From Whitmania pigra (Eukaryota; Annelida; Clitellata; Hirudinida; Haemopidae): 64,000 nucleotides of DNA. The stretch covers positions 181,001 through 245,000 of the forward strand of contig JAJTWR010000067.1 of assembly GCA_021613335.1 (NCBI GenBank). The letters are read 5' to 3'. Position 1 is the first letter of the stretch, and each line of letters begins with the position of its first letter. The notes beneath the pieces are model-generated. The model was not told where the DNA came from, did not search any database, and saw only the letters and a list, made by a program, of their open reading frames with translations. Position numbers and translations under genes: made by a program. Below, in pieces: positions 1-18,448 of the stretch.

Positions 1-434
1 AAATGATTCAAATGCTCAAATCCATATTCAGGTAACTAGGATAACTTAGTAATAGTGACTATGATAATGATAATAACAGAAAAAAACACAATATTAACCA
101 GGATAGCATAGGATCACCACATTTTAATAATCAATTGCAATAAGCAACATTCACGTTAATTACTGGGAAAGGCTGCTAGAATTAAATACCAATAATGTCC
201 AATGTTACTGATGTGTTTGTATCTTATGAAAAGTTTATATAATATATAATATATTTATAGGGCTCACATAAATCCATCACTAAAAGCTCAAGCTTAATTT
301 TTCCTTTACCGAACTTGCAACCACTTGAATGTAAATGAACACATAAACCGTTCGACCATAAGTAGTTTATACTATGTGTAGTTCTGCTGTGTATTTTAAA
401 TATTATTAACAAATGTTAATGAATTTAATTTTAG
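1..434 (+). other. Intron of the chitin synthase gene (partial)
   Basis: AT-rich sequence with no supportable coding; it ends in a pyrimidine-rich tract and AG at 433-434 before the first visible exon. Confidence 0.7.
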
Positions 435-5861
<5,427 letters not shown>

Positions 5862-5952
5862 AACTCAATTTAAAATACTTTTTTTTGACTATTTCACGTA
5901 ATAGCTTTATTATTAGTTGCTTTGGCATCTTTTGGCCATCTTGCCAATGCTG

Positions 5953-5958
5953 AATAAA
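5953..5958 (+). promoter_or_regulatory. Poly(A) signal candidate of chitin synthase
   Basis: Canonical AATAAA 92 bases after the stop codon; no transcript evidence. Confidence 0.5.
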
Positions 5959-6059
5959 ACTTCTTCATGTTTGATTTAAGCATGTTCGCATTAATTGAAC
6001 CTACTTTTGTAATTATGTAAAGATATCAGCTCAACACAATGATTATGAGCAATGATAGG

Positions 6060-7421
6060 CAGTGTTGTAAAAATTACCTCATTTCGGTAACTAGTTACAA
6101 GTAAAAGTAATACCTCAAAAGCTACTTAAGTATAAGTAAGAGTATTGTCTCAAAAATTTACTCAAGTAAAAGTTACAAGTTACAGCGTCTAAAAGTTACT
6201 TTTAAGTAAAAATTACAAGTAACTTTGATGCCGCCATTATTGTGATCATACATCATTCCGTATTATTTAAAAGGAATTGTTTCTCTTATCGTTAAAACAA
6301 TTACTGGTATTAACTGCTAGTACTAACAGTCATTAAGTAATAACATTTGATCTAATGCATTCTTTTGGTGTTTTTTTTATTTATTACATTACAATCACAA
6401 ATTTTTGTTAATTTTTAACATAACTAAGTCCTCGAATAGTTTGTCACTCATTATGGTTCTTCAGCTGTTCTTTGTCATACCAGAAGAGCTGAATAAACGT
6501 TCAACAGCTGCACTAGCTGGCAGAGGAGTGTTCAACTGGATAAATAATTTCTTCAGGGTATCGCTTCCAGTAATAATGTTCATGTCATCGGATCGGTCTC
6601 GAAGGTACTGCATCAGAATATCAGTTGACCTTCTGCAATTGAAGAAACTGTCTTCAATACTGTCAGCATCAGATGAACGAGAGCTCAAAGCTCGTCCATC
6701 TTTGCTGCATTAGAAGATGCTACTTTGGCTACCAGTTTCTCATGAAGCTTGACAATCGTTGGCAACAGATATACCATATTCCTTAACTTCTGTTGGATGC
6801 ATGCGTTCCACGTGCTTCTTCAAGTTAGATGAAGAACCTTCATATGCTGAACATGTAGTTTTTGTTTCTGTTGGCAGAGTAGGCATGCATACTTATATGA
6901 TTTTCCTTTGATTGAAATCTGAACATTTTGTTCAAATACGGCCACGGACTATCTTCACCCTTGTTCCTCTTATCTTCGCTAACGACACTAAAAATGGCTT
7001 CAAATGAATCCATACTACGATATATTAAATCTTATATTATTATATGTATATAATATTATATATTAAAAAAGCTTCGGTATGACTAATCAACAATTTCCGA
7101 TTTAAAACAAAAACGACCGGCGATAACCACAATAACAAAAGAGCGATGATCGGGAAGGGGAAGGTTCTCGAACGAACCAAAGAATAACAATCTAGAATTT
7201 AAATTTTTTTAAAATAAATTAAACTAATTTAAAATGTTATTTATGTTACTTTCTAACGTCTTGCGCCAAAAAGGTAACGAATTAAAAGTATGACCAAAAA
7301 TAGTAATTTGTTACAAGTAAGAGTACAAAACTTTTTTTGTAATTGTTACAAGTAAAAATTACCAAAAAATGTAATTAATTACAGTAACGAATTACATGTA
7401 ATTCGATACTGCACAACACTG
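6060..7421 (-). mobile_element. hAT element with perfect 8-bp target duplication
   Basis: Begins CAGTGTTGT and ends ACAACACTG (inverted), flanked on both sides by ATGATAGG (6052-6059 and 7422-7429), the 8-bp duplication expected of hAT insertions. Subterminal regions are rich in TTACAAGTAA-type motifs. Only a fragment of transposase remains, on the minus strand: 6461-6688 encodes the C-terminal dimerisation-type segment with NTPLPASAAVERLFS near its end, and upstream minus-strand sequence (6700-6960) resembles a BED-finger region interrupted by stops. At 1362 bp it is an internally deleted, non-autonomous copy. The perfect duplication suggests a fairly recent insertion. Confidence 0.92.
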
Positions 7422-7840
7422 ATGATAGGTAGCTTAACCACTCCACTCATTCAAAGCATTTTTAAATTTGTTAGCAACTTATAGGACTCGTCGCATCGGT
7501 CGCATATTGGCTAGATAATAAAACGAATAAATAAACTCAAATGTGGAAATATTTGCAAAAGAACTGAGAATCAGTTTAATTAGTATCAAATGTATTACGT
7601 TGGAGAGAAATGGATGCACTTGATTACCAAGCAAAGACAAATCAACAAAGAATGGCGATTCCAGTTTTTTTTCATGCGGAACTTGAAAACTTATTTTATT
7701 CTCCAAACCACGTCAAGGAAGCAAATTTATTATAAAATACTAATTTTCTCATGTCGTTGGCAATAGAATTTTTGCAATCTTTGTTTATCGTTTATGTAAA
7801 GACCCTTTCATACGTGTCGCCGTAATTTTGTCAATTGCAA

Positions 7841-7887
7841 CAGGTTATCCCTTAGACGGGAATTAAATTCCCTTGGGATATCACCTG
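7841..7887. repeat. 47-bp imperfect palindrome
   Basis: Outer arms CAGGT.ATCCC and GGGATATCACCTG pair, and an inner GGGAATT/AAATTCCC stem sits between them. It could be a foldback or transposon end; function unknown. Confidence 0.6.
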
Positions 7888-8039
7888 AATTTGTGATTTG
7901 TGGTTTTTCGTTTAGAGTTTTGAATAAACGAATTCAGTTCATTAAAAAGTTCATTAAACAAATTTAAAACAGATGTTTTTTAATTAATTTTTTAAAATTA
8001 TTTCAATAATTCACCAATTTCGACAAAAATTTTAGTAGA

Positions 8040-8119
8040 TGCGCCTCCCCTTCCTACCCTCCTAAATCTGCCCAACGGTTCCAGTGTGGGCCCCCACCAA
8101 AGTGTTCTAGATCCGCCCT
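8040..8119 (-). mobile_element. Solo DNA-transposon-like terminus
   Basis: On the minus strand this reads GGGCGGATCTAGAACACTTT followed by a G-rich run and CACTGGAACC. The same order of motifs occurs on the plus strand at 40399-40460. G-rich 'GGCGGAT' ends are typical of hAT-like elements. No partner end or target duplication was found. Confidence 0.45.
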
Positions 8120-8317
8120 TCAAGGAAGACAACTAAATTGTCTCTGTCTTCTTTTGAAGTTTGCACTAATATCAAATACTATATAGTAAACAAGCAACTG
8201 TGATACAAGAAGACTTAATTATTTATTCAAACAAATAAAGCTGGTATAATTGCCGCTTAAAGAAAAATATTTGTTTCCGTTTATTTTTAATATTTCTAAT
8301 CGTGAAAAAGTCGAGTT

Positions 8318-11300
8318 ATGGACTTTGATGAGCTATCTGATGAAGAAGGTTATTATTACGATAACGATTCCATTACCACTTTTGAATTCGTCGAGGTTGA
8401 TGGTGCTCGACGCCGCGAGGTTGAAAAAGAGCAATTTGGAGATGCCAGCAATTTAGTTCTTGATTCAAAAGATTCTGGAGAGAGACAAATAACGTTCAAT
8501 TACCATGGCACTAATTTGTCTAAAGGCTTGAAGGAGCAAAGAAATAGTGGGGAACTTTTGGACTTAACATTGAAAGTTAATGAAGATGGAAAAGAAGCCA
8601 TAATCCTCGTCCATGGTAATGTTTTGGCTGCTCACAGTGCATTTGTAAGAGCCTTCCTTCGAAATGAAGCAACAAATAAAGTTATGGATATGTCAAATTG
8701 GAGCAAGGAAGTAATAGAAACTTTGGTAGATTATATGTATGATGGTGTTTTGAAGATCAAATCTACAAATTATTTAGAACTTCTTGAATCCTCTGATTAT
8801 CTTTGCCTTAACAACGTGTCTCAAGAATGTGCATTTTATATGTATGAACATGTGACATCAGAAAATTGCTGTGAAACCTACAATGTTGCATGCCGTTACC
8901 AAATACCAAATTTCAGGGAAACATTATATAAATACATATTGAAAAATTTTGCAAGTTTGATGAAAGAAAACAAATTAATGGTTCTTTCCAGAGATGACTT
9001 CATAACATTCTTAAAGGATGATGGCCTATTGAGTGTCAATAGTTATGGCTTCCCAATCTCACCACCCGATAAGGAAATGATTCTATTTGATATGTTAAAA
9101 AATTACATCACTCAGAACAAATTGTATGATTTGTGGCCCTGTGTAATAAAGGAAGTTTTAAGATTTGGGAACATGGATAAAACATTTCTTGAGCATTTGA
9201 TATTATCAGATACAGAAAAATGGTTAAGTGACTGCAAAGAAAGAGGCTTGTGTCTCAAGTATTTGGATGATATCAGGATTTGTGTGTCTTCATGTGGAGA
9301 CCTATCCATTTTCAATCCTCTGGCGACACAACCTCGATCTGGTTTGCCAGGTATATAATTTAATGATTTAGTTAAGTTGACTAACGTTGGATTTTGAGAA
9401 ATTTCAATTCAATCAATTATTTTCATGATTTGTTCATGAAATATGTAATTACACATTTGTGCTTGCCAATGTCTAAATGAATTAATTTGTTTATTGTTAT
9501 GAAGAAAAACCTGGGATCTAAGGCAACATTCTTACGTGTTTTTTTATTGCATATTTCAAGGGAACCTAACTTTGTCAGTAACTCTAAAATGTTACAAAAC
9601 ATGTAACTAGAATTAGAATTAGATTTTGTTTTGACATGTGAATTATTTTTAATAGAAGTTTATTTTTATATAGCTGTAAAATATTCCTGGACACACAAGG
9701 TTGCATATAAATCAGACTTTCCAGAAGATGTAAACCATGTCAGCTTTGATGATGTCGACAGTTTATTGGATGAACTCAAGAGCTCTGGTTTGCCAGCTGT
9801 TCTCTATGTCACTGGGATGAAACTGTACACTGCTTTATGGGATGGGCATACAGTTTTGTCAAGTACAAATAGCATATTATATTATTTTTTATTAGCATCA
9901 TTAACTCATCTTTAATAAAATCTTTTCAGGAAAATATCATTAAATTTTTAAACAAGTAACTAATGTCATATTCAAGCATATCAATCTGCAGCTTAATTAG
10001 CTGAATGCCCCAGTTAGTTTTTCTCTCCATGTGTTGATCACATCCATCTCAGTAGCCTGCTCTTGGTGACTTCTTCACAACAAACATTTTTTTAGTAATT
10101 GGTTACTTGTAATTATAAACTTTATTTCTATAATACCAACAACTGAAGTGAACATAAAATTACATTCTTAAAAGTCCTCTTCTAAGAAACTTTTTAAGAA
10201 CTGTAATTCTTAAGTGCTAAAATTATAATGCAAAACAACACAACAATATGGTTGTTCTATTTTAAAAATTAATGTACAGTGCTAGAAATATTGTTACGAC
10301 ATGCCCACTTTTTATGGATAATTTCCTTACAAATTAACATATCTTGATGAAATTTTCAGCAATTACGTAAAACACCATTTGTAAGCATGGTGCAAAATTT
10401 TCTTTCATATGGGTTAATGGTTCCCGTAAATTATGCAAATGAACCATTTTTGGCCTGGAAATATTATTACGACAGTTTCCGTTTTGGGCTCGTTTCATCA
10501 ATTTCAAGGGCTTATTGGAAAGATCAAACATTAAATTGTCATTAAGAAGGCTATGTAAAGGAGTGTGAAATTCAAAACTTCCTTTTACTTCCTTTTACAT
10601 TCATTTCATCACGGGAAAGAAAGCAGGTTTGACAGAAGGAGAAAGAGGACAAGTTAAAGCCTTGGGAAAGGCAAACTATTCAATAAAAAAGATTGCAAAT
10701 GAGTTGAATAGGTCAAGAACTGTCATCAAATGTTTTTTGGATGATCCAGACTCATATGGGAAGAAGTACAAGGGCGGAAGACCGAAAAAACTCTCGAATC
10801 AGATTCAGAGACGCCTCATCAGGGAGGCTTCACAAGGAGAATATTCGTGTAAACAGCTAAAAGATAAGCTGGATTTGGATGTCCATGTTAGGACAGTCTG
10901 CAATTATCTTAATTCAAGTGGACAGCAGAGATACGAAATGCGAAAGCGAGCTCCAGCGTTGAAAGTCCATCACAAGAAAAAACGCCTCTTCTGGGCCAAA
11001 GAGAGGGTCAGCTACAACAAAAGATGGGAACGCGTAATTTTCACAGAAGAAAAAAAAATTTAACCTTGATGGGACAGACGGCTATAAATACTACTGGCAT
11101 GATCTCAGAAAAGAAAGAGAGGTTTGTTATAGCAGAAAACACGGAGGAGGCTCTGTGATGGTCTGGGGAGGAATTTCAGCATTTGGGAGGACTGAACTGA
11201 TGATTTTGAAAGGGAGGCAGGACTCTCAGAAGTACATCTAAATGCTCAAAGATCATCTCCTTTCTTTTGCTGAAGCAAAACAACATGAATTTCAATAAGA

Positions 11301-12347
11301 TAATGCTCCTAGTCATGTTTCCAAGGCAACCAGAGCATATTTCCAGGAGTCCAACATTCAAGTGATGGACTGGCCGGCGTGTTCACCCTGCTTGAATCCG
11401 ATAGAAAATGTCTGGGGCCTTCTTTCAAGATCAGTTTATGGCAATGGACAACAATATAACACAGAAAATGAATTTAAAGAAGTGATTTGGAGCGCCTGGA
11501 GAAATTTGGATGAAAACATCATCAAAACACTGATTTTCTCCATGAAAAATAAGTGCATAGATGTTATTTATAAAAAAGGAGGAATGACATCTTATTGAAA
11601 CATTATTTCATTTAGTTTTAAATAAAAATTTTTGCCAAAATACTGAAATTCATGAGTTTATTTGTAACCTGTCGTAACAATATTTCTATGCAAAAAAATG
11701 GATTTTTGAGGAATTTGCGCTTAATTCTTGATCAAAGTGAAAAAAAAATATACGAGTTATGTTCTTTAAGTATATTACACAGTTCTTCTAAATTTGAGTT
11801 TCGTACGATAATTTAAACTTAAGTTATTACAGAAAATGGGGACTGTCGTAACATTTTTTCTAGCACTGTAGCATAGTATAAAATGATTTTTTTAACAATT
11901 TCTTTAATTCTATATATTTTAATGATTAAGATTAGTTAATTTTTCTGAGCAACTTGCTAATTAATTCTTTCTTTCAGTTAAAATTATGTTATTATTCAGT
12001 ATATGTTTTTTATTATCAACACAGCCATTGAAGTGACTTACAACACTGGCAAAAGTGTCCTCCATGGAAATATTCAAAACGAGATGGATGTTCATGAGTT
12101 TAAATTGAATCCTGATGAGAGAATTATCAACATAAAGGGGCAGGCTGGATGGTTACTGGATTGCCTTAGCTTTGAAACCAACCTTGGTCGAAAATTTGGT
12201 CCCTACGGAGATGCAGGTGGAAGCAAGAAGTGCTTCCAACCCAAATATCAGCACTCCTACCTTGCTGGATTAAGAGGACGTGTGTCAAGGTACCGTGGAT
12301 GCACTTACGTGAGACGGCTCAGGTTTGCTTGGGCCAGTGTTTTTTGA
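8318..12347 (+). CDS. BTB-BACK-jacalin-like protein, copy 1
   Basis: Three exons: 8318-9350, 9674-9862 and 12025-12347, joined by phase-1 introns into 514 aa. The first ATG follows an AT-rich leader and matches the start of copy 3. Residues 1-60 are acidic and low in complexity; about 65-185 form a BTB domain (LLDLTLKV, VLAAHSAFVRAFLRN, YMYDGVLKI); about 185-320 form a BACK domain (ENCCETYNVACRYQIP). Residues 345-514 resemble a jacalin-like beta-prism domain: GMKLYT.., FKLNPDERI, GWLLD.L.FETN.GR..GPYG.. and a closing G..YVRRLRFAW. BTB-BACK proteins usually bind CUL3 as ubiquitin-ligase adaptors through BTB and BACK, so the jacalin-like part would be the target-binding module (inference). The second intron carries a Tc1-like transposon. 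Confidence 0.85.
10277..11868 (+). mobile_element. Tc1/mariner element, DD34E, inactivated
   Basis: Inverted termini of about 25 bp begin CAGTGCTAGAAA and end TTTCTAGCACTG, both flanked by TA. The element lies in the second intron of BTB-jacalin copy 1, in the same orientation. The 1592-bp length is typical of Tc1 elements. Confidence 0.93.
10611..11598 (+). pseudogene. Tc1-like transposase, broken
   Basis: DDE transposase of the Tc1/mariner superfamily (cut-and-paste at TA sites). The N-terminus has two helix-turn-helix-like units (IKKIANELNRSRTVIKCFL; QRRLIREASQGEYS..). The catalytic core keeps DNAPSH and NPIEN with 34 residues between the D and E. Breaks visible: the likely ATG has become ACG at 10611, a frameshift lies in the A-run near 11050-11060, and two in-frame stops sit near 11239 and 11297. 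The best remaining open segments are 10629-11063 and 11362-11598. Confidence 0.9.
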
Positions 12348-13624
12348 AGCCTGTTTTTAACTTGATAAAATTTTTATTTACTGGCTTGAATATTATTATT
12401 ATTATTATTTGTTTTCCTTTTATTGGGGCTTAAAATATATTATTTAATGCATATGAGGAACTTTAGAATTTATTTTTTAAATTTTACTTCTTCGCATGAC
12501 AATCATCTAATGATTTTGGAACCAACCTTTGATTGTCAATCTTTTTTCGAGCAATTATAATTTAAGGCTACTAGTTATGTTTGGTTTGATTATTCACATG
12601 GCATGAACTATGGCAACAAACATAGTTTTTTGCTGAATTTTTAAGATGAAATCATGGTTAAGAAAATTAATGATTAAGAAAGTGCTTGAAATTGAGTTCT
12701 TACTTTAATTTGTCTAAAGATTGATCTAAGCAAAATTCATGTTGGTGTTGATCTCTTTTTTGGATTACAAGCAAAATTGTCAAAAGGGTTACATTTTTTC
12801 TTATACTTTCCAAATTGTATGGGGCATAGCTAAAAATGTAGTTAACTACTGTTGTTAAAGTGCTCATCACTGCTATTACATAAGCAACTATTCAGTCATT
12901 ACTCATTAAAGACTCGAAATCATATTGAGGAATGTTGTCGATCTTCCTCATTTGTTCTGCAAACTCTAGCTAAATAAGCAGTCTGACCACACGTTAGGTA
13001 AAAAGTTGGTTTGATTTTGAACGGACCAATTCTAAGGCTAAATTATATCATAATGAGCAAGAAGCTGGTCACACACTGGGAAGTCTCGCATTATCTTCAA
13101 TTTTTAAAACTTCTATAAATTAATGTTACGTTATGTTATTTTCTAATCAACAACATTTTCAGTCAATTACTGTGTTTCATTAGGTCATCGGCTTTTCACA
13201 CTACCTAAAATCAGAATGAAAATGATATTAAAGTGCTGACGCGTTGAGTATCAAATACAATATCTTTATATTTGTCTAACTAAGCAATAATTTATTAATA
13301 CGACACATAATCAATAAAAGTTAGAAACAGCAAAAAATCAAAACTATCCACACTTTTAGTCAGGCATCAGCTGGGGGAAAAGTGGTTTTTACGTCGTTAG
13401 TCGCTCAGGTCTATTGTCTTCTCGAATCTAGGTTGTAAGAGCACCGTCCTAATCATTTAGCTATGCAGCAGATGTTAAACAATTATTAATTTTTAAAGTC
13501 CATGTTCTCTCAAGGCGACGACACAGTTTAATTTATAAATCAATTTTCAATAAGTAAGCGAATTTTCGATTATGTTGGATATTGTAGAGGTCATAACGTA
13601 CACCTCTTACTCAGCTTTGATTGA
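12348..13624. other. Intergenic stretch between BTB-jacalin copies 1 and 2
   Basis: AT-rich, with no ORF resembling a protein family. It contains a decayed SINE at 13388-13478; otherwise nothing recognised. Confidence 0.6.
13388..13478 (+). repeat. tRNA-derived SINE (family 1), decayed copy
   Basis: The segment GAGCACCGTCCTAATCAT and the downstream AGCTATGCA..AGATGTTAA match the 3' part of the better preserved SINE at 26579-26702. The upstream B-box region is degenerate. Confidence 0.7.
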
Positions 13625-15532
13625 AGTACATGTTTATCGGACGACGAAAGACAAATAGACTCAGTCGATTTTCCTAATTATTGTGAGAGTGATACAAGTC
13701 AAGAAGAAGAAAGCAAACATGGAACAGTTAATGAAATACTAGATTCAAGAGATTCTGGGGAGAGACAAATCATTTTCACTCACCATGGCATTAACATGTT
13801 CAAAGGATTAAAAGAGCTCAGAGAAAGTGAAGAACTGTTAGACTTAACATTAAAAGTGAATGGAGACGATGTTATTCGTGCACATAGTTGTGTTATGGCT
13901 TCACACAGTCCTTTTGTAAGAGCTTTTCTTCGTAATGAAGGAATAAACAAAGAAATTAATCTGTCAGAATGGAGCAAAGAAGTCATAGAATCATTAGTTA
14001 ATTGGATGTATGATGGTGTCCTGAAGATCAAGCCTACAAAATGTTATGAACTTCTAGAATCCTCTGGATATCTTTGCCTTAATGAAGTGACTCAAGAATG
14101 TACAGATTACATTTGTGACCATTTAACATTAGACAATTGCTGTGAAGCCCATTTAATATCGAGTCACCATCAAATACCAAAATTTAAAGACAGGGTTAAG
14201 GAATTCATTTTAAATAACTTTGTTGAGCTGTTGAAAAGGAACAACGTAAGTCCACTTTCGATAGAGGACTTTCTTAGTTTTTTGAAAGATGATGATCTAT
14301 TAATAGTCAATAATTATGGCTTTGTAGTTCTGCCATATGAGGAAGAATGCATTTTGTATAATTTTTTAAAGGACTACATTGACCTAAACAGATTGTATGA
14401 TTTATGGCCATTTATAATAAAGAATGTTTTGAGATTTGGACTCATGGATAAAAAAGTCCTTCAGCAGCTGCTATCATCAAAAGAATGGCTAGGTGAATGC
14501 AAAGAAAAAACCTGTGCCTGAAGTATTTGAAAGACATTGGAACTCTCATATCTTCTGGCAGCGAACCCTCTGCATTTAATCCCAAATGGAAGGAATCTCG
14601 AGCTAGTTTGCGCAGTGAACAATCATATTGTATATAATTCTTTTAGTTCACTTGTTTTGATGCAAATGGTTTTCAGGTGTAAAGTATCCTATTTCTGGAC
14701 TCCTATGGTTGCATATTTTAGAGACTTCCCAGAAATTAACCCTATTAATTTTGATGATGTTGACAGTACCTTAGATGAACTCAAGAGCTCTGGCTTGTCC
14801 CCCCTTCTGTATGTCACTGGAATGAAGCTCTATACCAATTTCTGGTATCAACATCTTGTTATATCACGTATGGAATTTTGGTTGTGTTGCTTTTAGTTAG
14901 TTCTGCACCGGAGTTATTTTGGTTAATAATTTTAATTAACAGGCATTGTTGATTGGTTATTAATTTCTTAAATTTAATGTTCCAGCAGTAAAGACAATTA
15001 GAATAGCAACAAATTATCTTGTATTCTCGCATTTATGATAGGAATTTTGATATGTTTACCGCAATACTTTATTATTACTAAATCTCTAATTTACTACAAA
15101 TGGTTTTTGCCAAGTATCATTTTTGACTACGTTTAAGTTTAAATAATGGATAAATGTAGTTATTTCTTAATTATTTATTATTCTTATTTTCTTAATTCTT
15201 ATTTTACAGCCATTGAAGTGACTTACAACACTGGTAAAACAGTTCTCCATGGAAATGTCCTTAATGACATGGAAATTCATGAGTTTAAATTGCAGTCTGG
15301 AGAGAGGATTGTCAACATACGAGGGAGTACTGGCTGGCTGATAGATTGGCTTCAATTTGAAACCAATTTTGATCGAACATTTGGCCCTTATGGAGGAACA
15401 GGAGGGGGTGAAAGATGTTTCCAACCCAAAAGTTTTAAATCTTATCTGGCAGGATTAAAAGGATGTGTTTCAATAAATAATGGACATCTTTATGTTAGGA
15501 GGCTCAGATTTGCTTGGGCAAGTATAATGTAA
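13625..15532 (+). pseudogene. BTB-BACK-jacalin-like protein, copy 2 (broken)
   Basis: Homologous to copies 1 and 3 throughout. Reading is open from 13625, just after a TGA, with no ATG before 13796, so the acidic N-terminus has lost its start or is spliced to an unseen exon. BTB and BACK match well to 14506. Near 14507-14511 one base is missing relative to copy 3, giving a stop at 14519, while the shifted frame continues the conserved sequence to a donor at 14615. Exon 2 ends at 14867; its acceptor is either 14676 (out of frame) or AG at 14683-14684 (in phase). Exon 3 is 15210-15532, 323 nt exactly as in copy 1. The rest is conserved, so this looks like a young pseudogene, although a sequencing error at the A-run could mimic it. 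Confidence 0.82.
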
Positions 15533-15790
15533 GGTCTGAGGATTTAAATTAAGATCCTGACAAAGATGTTGTTGTCACTTCTCCCGAAATATTTTATCAC
15601 TATCACTTTACAACAGGGATGCCATTTCATCTTTTTCAAAAGTGCAAACCATTACACAACTTGATGAGACAACCTTTTTTGCTTCTAGTCCTTCTAGTTA
15701 AAATTCAAGCTGAGGCAAATCCTCACACAACACGACGAGATGGCCTTTTCTTATCTGAAAGTCCCCCAAATGACATCCCTACTTTACTTG
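15533..15790. other. Short intergenic spacer
   Basis: 3' flank of copy 2. It has a weak resemblance to the CCTTTTTTTGCTTCTAG segment near 53565, and nothing else recognised. Confidence 0.4.
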
Positions 15791-17914
15791 CAGCGGCGTA
15801 GCTGGCCGGGGGGGTCTTGGGGTCCGGACCCCCCCTGCTGGGATCTGGACCACTTTTTCAAATGGTCCAAATCCGGTGAGTTTTTTTTATTCGGGGAGGG
15901 GGGGAGTATAGTAACAATGAGTGAAAGGATGAGCCTTCTATTAAAACATTAGTATTAATAATGTCAAGCACATTTTCATTCTGAAACATTTATATGACAA
16001 ATTATTTTTCAATTAAATGAATCATTCAAATATTTGATATACTTTATAAGGATTTATCAAAAAAATTTCAAATTCTCTAAATATTTATTTGAGTTTACTT
16101 TTAGTTGCTCATCCGCTGTTTTTGAAAATAAATCGCGTTTTGTTCTGAACTACGAAGCAGTTTTACGAGGTAAAGTATAAAGCATATTTTAAATTCTATA
16201 ATAATATAAAAATAATAGTAATAATAAATAGAACTATAAAAATGTCGTTATTTCGAGATACGGCTGTGGAACCTACAGAATCCGTTAAAGATATCAATTC
16301 AGTAATTGATTTAGGTGCTATACAACCTCGAGGAATAGCCTTTCCAACTACAAGTATACTTGTTGGAAATAAACTGAAATCATTAAAATTTCAACAATCT
16401 TGGTATGATGGGAGAGAATGGTTGGAGTACAGCATTTCTAAAGATGAAGCTCATTGCTTTTTTTGTCGTCTTTTCAAACCAAAAAACTTAGCTAATAACA
16501 AATACGATCAGTTTGTTGTTACCAACAAAGATTGGAAAAAAATGACAGGTAAAGATGGCAAGATTTCAAGACACGAATCCAGCAAAGCTCATCTTTCTGC
16601 TGCTGAAAATTATCGACATAGAATTGCTGCAACTAACAGAAACTCATCGGTAGCTGCTAAATTGTCAAAAGCATTTTATGATCAGCAACAAAAAGAAATA
16701 GAAGAAAAAGCCAAAAATGGAAAAGTTCTCATTATAATTTTAGATATTATCAAATTTTTATCTAAGCAAAATTTAGCGTTCAGAGGCCATGATGAAAATT
16801 TTACATCTGATAATCGTGGGAACTTTTTAGAACTAGTAGAATTTTTAGGGAATTATTCACCGATACTTCGAGACTGGTTAGATAATCATCCCAAAAATGT
16901 TTCTTGGCTTAGTCCAGACATTCAAAACGAATTAATTGAACTTACCACTGATGAAGTTTTAGAAGAAATTTCAAAACAAGCTCAAGGGAGACTGATCAGT
17001 ATTATGTGTGATGAAGTGAGCGATCGATCCAACAACGAACTTATGAGTATCGTCATTAGATATGTCACTGATTCAGCCGAAAGAAAGCTTGATAGCCATA
17101 ACCCAGGCCATAACGTTTGAATCTTTCAATTCATAATATAATTGGACAGTGTTATGATGGAGCATCAAATATGTCGGGTATTTACAACGGCGTACAAGCT
17201 CAATTGAAAGAACTATCAGATAGAAAACCAGTGTTTATTCATTGTTGGGCTCATGTTTTGAATTTAGTTTTACAGGATGTCTGTAAATTAACAAAAAACT
17301 GCAATAAAGTATTTGATTTGCTGCAGAAAGTTTTTGTTATTATAGAGGGTTCGCCAAAGCGTCATGATGAATACATGAATGCCATCAGAGGTTTACATTT
17401 GGAAAATGGTTTACTTGCATTGCAGTCATTATCTGGAACCAGATGGTCAGCAAGATGTATAAATTTGCGAATTGTTCACAGATGTTTGCCAGCAATTATT
17501 GAATGTTTGGGACATCGCGGTGATTCAGATTCAGCTGGCTTACTCAAAGCAATTAAAGAACCGGTTTTCATTTTTGGGCTAGAATTTTTGGTTCAAGTGT
17601 TTATGTTGGTAAACGCAGCGTCGCAGGCTCTGCAAAATAAAGATATTGACCTTGCGGCAGCTGCAAGATCTATAGATGAATTAAAAGCTGGATTGAATAG
17701 CATGGATTGTGAAGAAGAATTCTATCTTATAAAATTTAACCACTTTCAGCATTGTAAACGCTAATATCCGTTACAATTTTAGCTATTTTAATATGCATTT
17801 GTATTATATGAGAATGGTCATATCCCCAAACAATCGGTTTAAGTTCACCCTTGCGTAGTAAATTTTATGAAAAATTGGACCCCCCCCTGTCAAGAAAAGT
17901 CAGCTACGCCCCTG
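15791..17914 (+). mobile_element. hAT element with ZMYM-type transposase
   Basis: Ends CAGCGGCGTAGCTG and CAGCTACGCCCCTG are inverted, with G- and C-runs just inside. Flanking octamers TTTACTTG (15783-15790) and TTTTCTTG (17915-17922) match 7/8. Length 2124 bp. This is the GGGGCGTAGC-type hAT terminus common in invertebrates. Confidence 0.9.
16242..17764 (+). pseudogene. hAT transposase (TTF zinc finger, DUF4371-like), broken
   Basis: The first open segment, 16242-17120, has a TTF-type zinc finger (HCFFCRLF ... GKISRHESSKAHL) and the start of the DUF4371 RNase-H-like core (ISIMCDEVSD). A second segment, 17117-17764, continues in another frame with GQCYDGASNMSG, CWAHVLNLVLQD and GTRWSARC. The join near 17100-17140 shows a frameshift plus missing residues, and the C-terminal dimerisation region is absent before the 3' terminus. 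It is therefore an internally deleted, immobile copy. Confidence 0.9.
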
Positions 17915-18342
17915 TTTTCTTGCCTTTTGTTTAAGGATTTATTGAGTTGTTAATTTATAAATTAAAGTTATTTAAGACATTTTAGGTTATTTTAGCAAGC
18001 TTAATGCTTTTCATTGTACATTAAATTTTTATTCAAGAACATTGTTTTATAAAAGATCAGCTTTTAGAACGTGATGTGCCAGGAATATATGATTCAATAT
18101 TATCTTATTGTTGGCAAATTGTTCTTAATGCTTAACTTAATTTTATTTTTTGGATCCATGATTTTTTTGCTCTTAGCTCTGCAATTAGTGGTTTAATAGC
18201 TACTTAGTTGAAATAATGCTTCCATTTGTTTTAATTTGCTTACTATTGTGATCATGCTGCAATTCTTGATGGATACTATCTATGTTGATTTATGTGTTAA
18301 GGGTGACCGGACTGTTGCTCAAATGACGATAGGTCACATGGA

Positions 18343-18448
18343 GGTTGCTCACGTGGCAGTTGCGCACATACACTGTTGCTGACATGGCCCATGTGTGCAA
18401 TAATATATGTGAGCAACAGTCTGTGTGCCAATTGCCATGTGAGCATTG
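18343..18448. repeat. Inverted repeat with ~38-bp arms
   Basis: The arm at 18343-18380 (TTGCTCACGTGGCAGTTG..) pairs with the arm at 18412-18448 (..AATTGCCATGTGAGCA) around a 31-base spacer. It would form a stable hairpin and resembles a foldback MITE. No flanking duplication was noticed. Confidence 0.8.

Larger units (their letters stand above)
7430..8317. other. Intergenic stretch with a palindrome and a transposon end
   Basis: No coding supported. It holds a 47-bp imperfect palindrome (7841-7887), and at 8040-8119 the reverse complement of a GGGCGGATCTAGA-type terminus that is also seen at 40399. Confidence 0.5.
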
